This document shows positions 1 through 4,809 of a DNA stretch of 8,047 nt, piece after piece (the first letter of the stretch is position 1; every line of letters begins with the position of its first letter). Source of the DNA: an uncultured Ruminococcus sp. GTDB taxonomy: Bacteria; Bacillota; Clostridia; Oscillospirales; Ruminococcaceae. The position numbers were made by a program, and so were the translations under genes. The DNA is taken from positions 1 through 8,047 of the forward strand of contig CAMCMW010000054.1 of the NCBI GenBank assembly GCA_945876155.1, in the 5' to 3' direction. The notes under the pieces were generated by a model that was not told where the DNA came from, did no database searches, and saw only the letters and a list, made by a program, of their open reading frames with translations.

Positions 1-309
1 GTGATACGTCTTGCGTACTTCAACGTCATGGAGGAGTCAAGACAGGCTAAAACAAACGAGGTAAGGCGTGAATATGAAGGGCTGCCTGTCACAAGCGTGG
101 CACTGATACTTCCGCTGTTTTACAGTTTCAGAAAAGACATGGGTATGCTGTTCCCGGATATCTACGCATTTTTGCTCCTTGCGATAGGGGTTGCGTTTAT
201 AACACGTTTCAAACTTAAAAAGCCGAAAATGAAGACAATGCTTGCGTTTATCGGAGTAGGTACACTGGAACTGATATGGCTGATATATAAGGTGAAGAGT
301 TCAAAATGA
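1..309 (+). CDS. pssA: CDP-diacylglycerol-serine O-phosphatidyltransferase, C-terminal part (5' end outside window)
   Basis: This is the last ~102 residues of a phosphatidylserine synthase, a membrane enzyme that joins CDP-diacylglycerol and L-serine to give phosphatidylserine. The fragment opens with IRLAYFNVMEE and continues with EYEGLPVTS, both typical of the post-catalytic half of bacterial PssA. Three hydrophobic stretches follow (about residues 29-43, 51-68 and 79-96), as expected for its C-terminal membrane helices. The CDP-alcohol phosphotransferase motif (DGxxAR...) lies in the missing upstream part. The GTG at base 1 is an internal Val codon, not a start, because the family is about 170-250 residues long. 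The stop codon overlaps the psd start by 4 nt (ATGA, 306-309). The next enzyme in the pathway follows directly, which supports the call. Confidence 0.88.
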   Translation: MIRLAYFNVMEESRQAKTNEVRREYEGLPVTSVALILPLFYSFRKDMGMLFPDIYAFLLLAIGVAFITRFKLKKPKMKTMLAFIGVGTLELIWLIYKVKSSK

Positions 310-1175
310 TAAAGAAATATAAAGACCGCACAGGTAAAATTATCACAAAAAATGACAGTCAGCAGACACTTCTCAATATGCTTTACGGCTCAGTACCGGG
401 CAGACTTGCACTGAAACCCCTTACTGCACCGTTCCTGTCAGAGATTGCCGGAAAGTTCTGTGACAGTGTAGCATCGCAGTTTATGATAGTACCCTTTATA
501 AAAAATGCCGGAATTGATATGACTGAGTATGAGCCGGCGGCGTACCGTTCCTATAACGAGTTTTTCACAAGGAAAATCAGAAAAGAGTGCCGTCCTGTGG
601 ACATGACACCGGAGCATCTGATTAGTCCCTGCGACTCAAAACTGAGTATTTATAAGATAAATGAGCAGAGTGTGTTCAGTATCAAAAATTCCTTTTACAG
701 CATTGGTTCACTGCTTAAATGTCAGAAACTTGCGGAAAAATACAGCGGCGGTTACTGTATGATTTTCCGCCTTGAGGTGGACGATTACCACCGCTATATC
801 TATATTGACAACGGCAGAAAGTCCGCAAACAGGCACATCAAAGGCTGTTACCACACGGTAAATCCAGTTGCCCTGGAAACTGCGGACGTGTATAAGGAAA
901 ACACCCGTGAGATAACCGTCCTGCACACTGAAAATTTCGGAGATGTGGTGCAGGCGGAAGTTGGCGCAATGATGGTGGGAAGGATAGTTAATCACCACGG
1001 CGCAGGGGAGATAAGACGTGGTGACGAAAAGGGTATGTTTGAGTTCGGCGGTTCGACCGTGGTTCTGCTATTTAAGGAGGACACCGTTATCCCCGACCAG
1101 GATATTATTACCAATACCGCAGACGGCTTTGAAACCATTGTTAAAATGGGAGAAAAAATCGGAATAAGAAAATAA
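306..1175 (+). CDS. psd: Phosphatidylserine decarboxylase proenzyme
   Basis: A 289-residue PSD proenzyme that decarboxylates phosphatidylserine to phosphatidylethanolamine at the membrane. The self-cleavage motif is GGST at residues 249-252 (FEFGGSTVV), so Ser250 should become the pyruvoyl prosthetic group, leaving a ~249-residue beta chain and a ~40-residue alpha chain. The other two members of the self-cleavage triad known from E. coli PSD appear to be Asp110 (SPCDSK) and His162 (DDYHRY). The length suits the Clostridium-type enzyme (about 290-300 residues). Translation is coupled to pssA by the ATGA overlap, and no separate promoter is visible. The gene ends 20 nt before a REP-like double hairpin, which may act as transcript end or 3' protection (inference). 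Confidence 0.95.
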   Translation: MIKKYKDRTGKIITKNDSQQTLLNMLYGSVPGRLALKPLTAPFLSEIAGKFCDSVASQFMIVPFIKNAGIDMTEYEPAAYRSYNEFFTRKIRKECRPVDMTPEHLISPCDSKLSIYKINEQSVFSIKNSFYSIGSLLKCQKLAEKYSGGYCMIFRLEVDDYHRYIYIDNGRKSANRHIKGCYHTVNPVALETADVYKENTREITVLHTENFGDVVQAEVGAMMVGRIVNHHGAGEIRRGDEKGMFEFGGSTVVLLFKEDTVIPDQDIITNTADGFETIVKMGEKIGIRK

Positions 1176-1195
1176 AAAGTTCATTTTAAATTAAT

Positions 1196-1262
1196 CGGGC
1201 GAGCAATGCTCGCCCCTACTTATTGTATGTGTTTATTTGTAGGGGCGACCACTGGTCGCCCG
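1196..1262. repeat. REP-like inverted pair of GTAG hairpins (element A)
   Basis: Two 24-nt units face each other: 1196-1219 (CGGGCGAGC...CCCCTAC) and 1239-1262 (GTAGGGG...GTCGCCCG), separated by a 19-nt A/T-rich spacer. Read outward, each unit is GTAG followed by a perfect 8-bp hairpin with a 3-nt loop (GGGCGAGC/GCTCGCCC and GGGCGACC/GGTCGCCC) and a final G. The units differ at only 3 of 24 positions. Two of these are the opposite partners of one base pair, so each hairpin is kept. A GTAG foot beside a GC-rich palindrome is the known hallmark of REP sequences moved by RAYT (TnpA-REP) transposases; applying this to a Firmicute is inference. Its position after psd would also suit a transcript end. 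Element B at 4531-4619 has the same design with the units reversed. Confidence 0.75.
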
Positions 1263-1279
1263 TTGCTATTTTTGCATTT

Positions 1280-1302
1280 GTTTCTTTGTGCGCTCAAAGA
1301 AA
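1280..1302. repeat. Small hairpin ahead of the Ca2+-ATPase gene
   Basis: TTTCTTTG (1281-1288) and CAAAGAAA (1295-1302) form a perfect 8-bp stem around the 6-nt loop TGCGCT. It lies 18 nt after element A and 74 nt before the ATPase start. No U-run follows, so it is not a classical terminator. It could belong to the same repeat family, be a protein-binding site, or be part of the ATPase leader. No function is assigned. Confidence 0.45.
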
Positions 1303-1376
1303 TAAACATATTTTGACCAGTCCGTTCATATGCTTTAAGGACAACACTAACAAGCTTTGAAGGAGTTAGGGAGATT

Positions 1377-3998
1377 ATGAAAGGACTGACATCAAAACAG
1401 GCTGAAAAACTGCTTGAAGAGTACGGTGAAAATGTAATAGAGAGCAAAAAAGGCAATGGACCGCTTAAAATATTTGCAGGACAGTTCAAGGACGTCATGG
1501 TGATGATACTTCTCGGGGCAACGGTGGTATCGGTGTTTTTAGGGGAGATATACGACGCCGTGACCATTATTCTGATAGTACTGCTCAATGCCGTATTAGG
1601 CTTTATTCAGGAGTACCGCACGGAAAAGACCCTTGAGGCATTAAAAAACATGACCGCCCCCACAGCAAAGGTACTGCGTGACGGCAAGAAAAAGACCATT
1701 CCGGCGGCGCAGCTTGTACCGGAGGATATAGTCTATCTTGAAACCGGAGACAGAGTTCCGGCAGACTGCGTACTGCTGAATGTGAACAGTCTTTTTGCGG
1801 ACGAGTCAATGCTGACAGGGGAGTCAGAGCCGGTGGCAAAAACTACTGGTTCGGAGAGCGACAGGGACAATTCCTTAAACCGTAACTGCATTGCCTATTC
1901 GGGGACAGTCATAACAGGGGGAAACGGTTCGGGGCTTGTTATTGCAACAGGTAAAAAGTCCCAGATGGGAAATATCTCGTCCATGATAAACGAAACGGAA
2001 AGCGACCAGACCCCTTTGCAGAAACGGCTTGGGGAACTGGGAAAAGTAGTTGCGCTGATATGTATGGCAGTGTGTGTTATCGTTTTTGGTGCTGGGGTAC
2101 TGAGGGGAGAGCCGGTTTTCGATATGCTCATGACCGGTATTACAATAGCCATAGCCGCTATTCCTGAGGGACTTCCGGCAACTGTTACCATTGCGCTGGC
2201 GCTGGCAGTAAGCAGAATGTTAAAGCAGAAAGCACTTGTGAACAAGCTTCATTCAGTGGAAACGCTGGGGTGTACTTCGGTTATCTGCTCGGATAAAACT
2301 GGTACTATAACCGAGAATAAAATGACGGTAAAGCATATTTACAGCGATATGAAGGAGTTTGACGTTACCGGAAACGGCTATAAGATAAGCGGTGAGATAA
2401 GATATCAGGACACAAAGCCGAACCCGAAATCTATACCGCCCCTCTATGAACTTTTTAAGTGTGCAGTCTACTGCTCAACCGCTGAAATCACCTCTGAAAG
2501 CCGTCTTAACATGAGAAACAGGGGAACAGTTTCCGGAAACGGTGAGTGGACGGTAAGCGGCAATCCTACAGAGGCGGCTCTGCTCATTGCCGCTGCAAAA
2601 GGGGGAGTTACAAGGCAGAACACCGGCGACATGGTGAAAATCTCGGAGATACCCTTTGACAGTGCCACAAAGCTTATGTCTGTTACCATGCAGAGTGGTT
2701 CGGGGGCAAAGACGGAATATATCAAGGGTGCGCCGGATATACTGCTGAAGAAGTGCGGATTTGTCATGACGTCAGAGGGTGAGTTACCCCTTGACGGTTC
2801 ACTCAGAAAAAAGCTTGAAAATCAGATAAGCTCATTTTCATCAAGGGCATTGAGAGTTCTTGCACTTGCCAAAAGAGAAAACAGCGGCGGACTTGTTCTT
2901 CTGGGACTTGCCGCAATGCAGGACCCTCCTCGTGAGGAGGCTAAAGAAGCAATAAGGAAGTGTGCAAACGCACGGATAAAAACGGTCATGATAACCGGTG
3001 ACCACAAGGAAACCGCCGTTGCAGTGGCAAAGCAGGCAGGACTTTTAAAAGGCGGCAAGGCGGTGACTGGTGCAGAACTTGACATGATGTCCGACAGCGA
3101 ACTTGACAGGCGGCTTGACGAGTTTACGGTGTATGCAAGAGTGAACCCCTCCCACAAGCTTAGGCTTGTAAAGGCGTACAAGAGAAAAGGTCATATCGTT
3201 ACCATGACAGGTGACGGGGTAAACGACGCTCCTGCGGTAAAGGCGGCGGACGTTGGCGTTTCAATGGGTATCACCGGAACTGACGTCACCAAACAGGCGG
3301 CAGACGTTATACTCCTGGACGACAACTTTGCGACCCTTGTAAACGCAGTGGAGCAGGGCAGAGGAATATATGCGAATATAAGGAAGTTTGTGCGGTATCT
3401 GCTTTCATGCAATATCGGAGAGGTAATAACCATGTTTCTGAGTATTCTTATGGGCTTTCCGGTTGTTTTACTGCCGACGCAGATTCTCCTTGTAAATCTT
3501 GTTACCGACGGACTTCCGGCAATTGCGCTGGGTATGGAGCCGTGCGGCAAGGAGGCAATGAAAAAACCGCCGAGAAAGCCTGATGAAAGCTTTTTCTCGG
3601 ACGGTTTAATGTTCAAGATTATTTTCAGAGGTATCCTTATCGGTCTTTCAACCCTTGCCTGCTTTACGGTACTGCTGAGAGAGGGGTACGGTCTGGGGGC
3701 GGCAAGGACTGGTGCGCTGACAACTCTTATTATGTCACAGCTGGTTCATGTATTTGAGTGCAAGTCGGAAACAAAGGGTATTTTCGGTATAAACTATTTT
3801 GATAATCTGAAACTTATCGGTGCGGTTTTAGTATCACTTGCAGTACTTGCGGCGGCAGTCTATGTGCCGGTTATCCAGACCGTTTTTTCAACAGTTTCAC
3901 TGGGGAAAACTCCACTGCTCATATCCCTGGGATTTTCTGTGGCAGTACCCTTTATATCCGGAATCTCTATGGCTTTTTCACGAAAGAGGAAAGATTAA
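1377..3998 (+). CDS. P-type Ca2+-transporting ATPase (P2 type, SERCA/PMCA-like)
   Basis: An 873-residue ion pump that uses ATP to export Ca2+ across the cytoplasmic membrane. The family motifs appear in order: actuator TGES (147-150); PEGLP in helix 4 (263-267, Glu264 matching the Ca2+ ligand E309 of SERCA); phosphorylation site DKTGT with Asp306; KGAPD of the nucleotide domain; TGD (540-542); and the hinge TGDGVNDAP (from 611). Helix 5 has NIGEV (Asn679, Glu682, matching SERCA N768/E771). Helix 6 has NLVTDGLP (Asn707, Thr710, Asp711, matching N796/T799/D800). The SERCA E908 position in helix 8 appears to be Gln788, as in PMCA and many bacterial pumps. Both Ca2+ sites therefore look largely intact. 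The ATG has AAGGAG at 1360-1365 and a second purine run at 1368-1373. It stands alone. No terminator lies before the antitoxin promoter, so the hairpin at 4084-4130 is its first likely transcript end. Confidence 0.95.
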   Translation: MKGLTSKQAEKLLEEYGENVIESKKGNGPLKIFAGQFKDVMVMILLGATVVSVFLGEIYDAVTIILIVLLNAVLGFIQEYRTEKTLEALKNMTAPTAKVLRDGKKKTIPAAQLVPEDIVYLETGDRVPADCVLLNVNSLFADESMLTGESEPVAKTTGSESDRDNSLNRNCIAYSGTVITGGNGSGLVIATGKKSQMGNISSMINETESDQTPLQKRLGELGKVVALICMAVCVIVFGAGVLRGEPVFDMLMTGITIAIAAIPEGLPATVTIALALAVSRMLKQKALVNKLHSVETLGCTSVICSDKTGTITENKMTVKHIYSDMKEFDVTGNGYKISGEIRYQDTKPNPKSIPPLYELFKCAVYCSTAEITSESRLNMRNRGTVSGNGEWTVSGNPTEAALLIAAAKGGVTRQNTGDMVKISEIPFDSATKLMSVTMQSGSGAKTEYIKGAPDILLKKCGFVMTSEGELPLDGSLRKKLENQISSFSSRALRVLALAKRENSGGLVLLGLAAMQDPPREEAKEAIRKCANARIKTVMITGDHKETAVAVAKQAGLLKGGKAVTGAELDMMSDSELDRRLDEFTVYARVNPSHKLRLVKAYKRKGHIVTMTGDGVNDAPAVKAADVGVSMGITGTDVTKQAADVILLDDNFATLVNAVEQGRGIYANIRKFVRYLLSCNIGEVITMFLSILMGFPVVLLPTQILLVNLVTDGLPAIALGMEPCGKEAMKKPPRKPDESFFSDGLMFKIIFRGILIGLSTLACFTVLLREGYGLGAARTGALTTLIMSQLVHVFECKSETKGIFGINYFDNLKLIGAVLVSLAVLAAAVYVPVIQTVFSTVSLGKTPLLISLGFSVAVPFISGISMAFSRKRKD

Positions 3999-4001
3999 GT
4001 C

Positions 4002-4029
4002 TTGACAATTTAAATTTATGTGGTATAAT
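4002..4029 (+). promoter_or_regulatory. Antitoxin RNA promoter, copy 1
   Basis: A perfect -35 TTGACA (4002-4007) and a perfect -10 TATAAT (4024-4029) lie 16 nt apart, with an extended -10 (TGG just before TATAAT). The A/T-rich spacer adds to predicted strength. This is the strongest promoter in the window together with its copy at 4362-4389. It begins 4 nt after the ATPase stop codon, and the start point should be near G4035. A stronger promoter for the antitoxin than for the toxin (4315-4343) is the usual arrangement in type I systems. Confidence 0.88.
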
Positions 4030-4034
4030 AAAAT

Positions 4035-4130
4035 GTGAAAAGGGTGAATGCAACAGGCGGTTCTCCCTAAAGATATTGATGTTAAGAAAAAACACCGCAA
4101 TCTTTTCGAGGGAAGGCGGTGTTATTTCTT
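4035..4130 (+). ncRNA. Candidate antisense antitoxin RNA, copy 1
   Basis: A predicted ~95-nt RNA runs from the consensus promoter to the hairpin at 4084-4130. It has no credible reading frame. Its last ~47 nt are complementary to the 3' end of the convergent toxin mRNA, as in the TxpA/RatA, BsrG/SR4 and Fst/par loci. Its 5' part (GTGAAAAGGGTG...TGCA...GGCGGTTCTCCCT) is not complementary but similar to the toxin leader, so the two 5' regions form an inverted repeat in the DNA. The CUCCCU at 4063-4068 could pair with the toxin Shine-Dalgarno AGGGAGG (7 bp with one G-U), giving a second contact point. Promoter and terminator are seen in the sequence; the antitoxin role is inferred from the arrangement. 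Confidence 0.72.
4084..4130. terminator. Bidirectional terminator shared by antitoxin and toxin
   Basis: Arms 4084-4098 and 4116-4130 form a 15-bp stem with a single A-A mismatch: an AACACCGC/GCGGTGTT core plus A/T-rich outer pairs. The 17-nt loop can extend it further with CTT/AAG and two G-U pairs. On the minus strand the core is followed by a T-rich run (TTTTTTCTTAA), a strong terminator for the toxin mRNA. On the plus strand TTATTTCTTATTATTT follows, weaker but plausible. It should also catch ATPase read-through. The overlap of the two convergent RNAs lies here. Confidence 0.82.
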
Positions 4131-4145
4131 ATTATTTAAAGAAAA

Positions 4146-4244
4146 TTATTTCTTGTTATCGTGATCATGAAAAATCACATAACACAGAGAGATAGTATTG
4201 ATTATGATACTAACAAACATAAAAAGTCCTTCGTATGTAACCAT
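4146..4244 (-). CDS. Small holin-like type I toxin (BsrG/TxpA/Hol_Tox-like), 32 residues
   Basis: A 32-codon gene on the minus strand from ATG at 4244 to TAA at 4146. The protein begins MVTYEGLFMFV, has one hydrophobic segment (about residues 6-25, ...SIIINTISLCYVIF) and ends in the charged tail HDHDNKK. The start matches the (M)xTYExL... opening of the BsrG, TxpA and BsrE type I toxins of Bacillus and of the 'putative holin-like toxin' family. These are single-helix peptides that act on the cell membrane. A near-ideal ribosome site, AAGGGAGGTG (4260-4251), lies 6 nt upstream, and a consensus promoter and 3' terminator are present. Seven C-terminal codons recur in the damaged copy 2, showing the frame has been duplicated. 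It is easily missed because of its size. Toxicity is inferred from family likeness and arrangement. Confidence 0.85.
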   Translation of the reverse strand: MVTYEGLFMFVSIIINTISLCYVIFHDHDNKK

Positions 4245-4308
4245 AGCTATCACCTCCCTTTTAGAAGGGAGAAACCGCCTTTTACCTTTATGCAAACACT
4301 CTTTTCAC
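4245..4308 (-). promoter_or_regulatory. Toxin mRNA leader with Shine-Dalgarno-sequestering hairpin
   Basis: The predicted ~64-nt leader begins GTGAAAAG at 4308 and ends at the toxin start. CTCCCTT (4271-4265) pairs perfectly with AAGGGAG (4260-4254) across a CTAA loop, giving a 7-bp hairpin that buries most of the ribosome-binding site. Such Shine-Dalgarno masking is well known in type I toxin mRNAs and prevents premature translation. The segment GGCGGTTTCTCCC just upstream is repeated almost exactly in both antitoxin RNAs (GGCGGTTCTCCC). Confidence 0.75.
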
Positions 4309-4314
4309 ATATAC

Positions 4315-4343
4315 ATTTTATCATGTATATCAGCATTTGTCAA
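4315..4343 (-). promoter_or_regulatory. Toxin promoter
   Basis: On the minus strand, TTGACA (4343-4338) is followed after exactly 17 nt by TAAAAT (4320-4315), with TGA just before the -10 giving an extended -10. The start point is expected near G4308. It lies back to back with the copy 2 antitoxin promoter: the two -35 boxes are only 18 nt apart and face away from each other. Confidence 0.82.
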
Positions 4344-4361
4344 TTTAATATTTTATTCGAC

Positions 4362-4389
4362 TTGACAATTTAAATTTATGTGGTATAAT
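4362..4389 (+). promoter_or_regulatory. Antitoxin RNA promoter, copy 2
   Basis: Identical in every base to the copy 1 antitoxin promoter: TTGACA (4362-4367), 16-nt spacer, extended -10 TGG and TATAAT (4384-4389). It should be active regardless of the loss of its partner toxin. Confidence 0.88.
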
Positions 4390-4394
4390 AAAAT

Positions 4395-4490
4395 GTGAAA
4401 AGGGTGACTGCACTAAGGCGGTTCTCCCAGGAATTTTGGTATAAAGATACACCGCAAGCTTTTGGTCGAGTTGGGTAGCGTTTCTTTATA
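4395..4490 (+). ncRNA. Candidate orphan antitoxin RNA, copy 2
   Basis: A predicted ~95-nt RNA starts at GTGAAAAG (4395) and runs into the hairpin 4441-4489. It shares GTGAAAAGGGTGA, TGCA and GGCGGTTCTCCC with copy 1 and then diverges. Its hairpin sequence differs from that of copy 1, so full antisense pairing with the surviving toxin mRNA would be weaker. The leader-derived CUCCC element is kept. With the cognate toxin destroyed it is an orphan. It might still back up copy 1, or may simply be decaying. Confidence 0.58.
4441..4489. terminator. Eroded hairpin terminator, copy 2
   Basis: ATAAAGA (4441-4447) pairs with TCTTTAT (4483-4489), followed inward by a T-T mismatch, AC/GT and GC/GC pairs with the bases ACC (4451-4453) bulged. 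The outer pairs differ from copy 1 yet still pair. The inner GC-rich arm of copy 1 (GCGGTG) is lost. Termination is likely weaker than in copy 1. Confidence 0.5.
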
Positions 4491-4501
4491 TTTAAAAGAA
4501 A

Positions 4502-4649
4502 TTACTTCTTGTTATCGTGAAAAATCAAACTGTAGGGGCTGGCGCCCTCGACAGCCCGGTGAGTGACCGCACAGTACACACTGTGTTTAATCGGGACGTC
4601 GTGGGCGCCGTCCCCTACATTTTTGTATCTGTATATCACTATTTGTCAA
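4502..4649 (-). pseudogene. Remnant of second holin-like toxin gene, disrupted by element B
   Basis: On the minus strand the codons at 4525-4502 read IFHDNKK then stop, matching the intact toxin's end (IFHDHDNKK) with two codons deleted. Upstream of these codons the similarity stops at about 4527, where element B begins. It resumes beyond the element at 4617-4649, where TTGACA (4649-4644) and its spacer match the intact toxin promoter. At the -10 position, 17 nt downstream, there is only ACAAAA. About 136 nt present in copy 1 (the leader, ribosome site and first ~24 codons) are missing. The gene cannot make toxin. Confidence 0.78.
4531..4619. repeat. REP-like inverted pair of GTAG hairpins (element B)
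   Basis: An 89-nt element bounded by TGTAGGGG and CCCCTACA. The outer arms 4531-4558 and 4592-4619 are imperfect inverted repeats with 5 mismatches in 28. Each arm folds on itself: GTAG, then GGGCTG...CAGCCC on the left, and (minus strand) GGGACG...CGTCCC on the right. Both keep the same inner G/A mismatch, CG/CG pairs and a 4-nt loop. Four of the differences between the arms fall as two paired changes in the stem, preserving each hairpin. A third hairpin, CACAGT/ACTGTG (4570-4585), sits in the centre. The unit pattern GTAGGGG...CCCG is the one seen in element A, but here the GTAG feet point outward. It occupies the place of the lost toxin start in copy 2. Confidence 0.75.
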
Positions 4650-4723
4650 TTTAAAGTGTTTTTTTCAGCATGGTAACCGGTCGAGCCTTATGTAAAATTT
4701 AACTCTCAAAGTAAACAACGGAA

Positions 4724-4763
4724 TGTCCTGTCGGGTCACCGACTGTCCTGTAGGGTCACGGAC
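4724..4763. repeat. Tandem 20-nt direct repeat upstream of the cysE promoter
   Basis: Two abutting 20-nt units, 4724-4743 and 4744-4763, match at 18 of 20 positions (common core TGTCCTGT-GGGTCAC-GAC). The second ends 11 nt before the -35 box of the cysE operon promoter. Two binding sites spaced by two helical turns on one face upstream of a promoter would suit a dimeric regulator, but no regulator is known to me for this sequence. It could also be a short mobile-repeat remnant. The rest of 4651-4774 shows nothing recognisable. Confidence 0.6.
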
Positions 4764-4774
4764 AAAATAAATCA

Positions 4775-4803
4775 TTGACAAAACCCCGGCGTGTGAGTAT
4801 AAT
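4775..4803 (+). promoter_or_regulatory. Promoter of the cysE-cysS operon
   Basis: Perfect TTGACA (4775-4780) and TATAAT (4798-4803) with the optimal 17-nt spacer. The start point is expected around 4810, at the beginning of the T-box leader. A constitutively strong promoter followed by leader-controlled termination is normal for T-box operons. Confidence 0.9.
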
Positions 4804-4809
4804 ATATTA

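Larger units (their letters stand above)
4001..4407 (+). repeat. 47-nt perfect direct repeat marking a tandem duplication (4001-4047 and 4361-4407)
   Basis: Bases 4001-4047 and 4361-4407 are identical over 47 nt, exactly 360 nt apart, and cover the whole antitoxin promoter and the first ~13 nt of its transcript. Weaker similarity continues beyond: GGCGGTTCTCCC, the hairpin region, the toxin 3' end (TTCTTGTTATCGTGA) and the toxin -35 region (TTGTCAATTTAA on the plus strand). The unit of duplication is therefore the entire toxin-antitoxin locus. The near-identity of the promoters against the divergence elsewhere suggests selection on the antitoxin promoter or recent gene conversion (inference). 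Confidence 0.92.

Noticed and set aside
1..3. GTG at base 1 as a true start codon
   Set aside because: The protein opens in the middle of the PssA family and lacks its catalytic motif, so the gene is simply cut by the window edge.
1313..1340. Possible ATPase promoter with TTGACC at 1313-1318
   Set aside because: No acceptable -10 box lies 16-18 nt downstream (only TTAAGG-like sequence), so I could not support it.
3191..3616. A long minus-strand frame (141 codons) inside the ATPase gene
   Set aside because: It is a shadow of the ATPase reading frame with no ribosome site and low-complexity Ser/Thr/Pro-rich content. The same holds for the other minus-strand frames in psd, the ATPase, cysE and cysS.
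4161..4373. A 70-codon plus-strand open frame across the toxin-antitoxin locus
   Set aside because: It has no ribosome site, shows no domain, and lies antisense to the toxin gene and across its promoter; it is a chance frame.
4724..4763. CRISPR-like repeat
   Set aside because: There are only two abutting units, no spacers and no cas genes.
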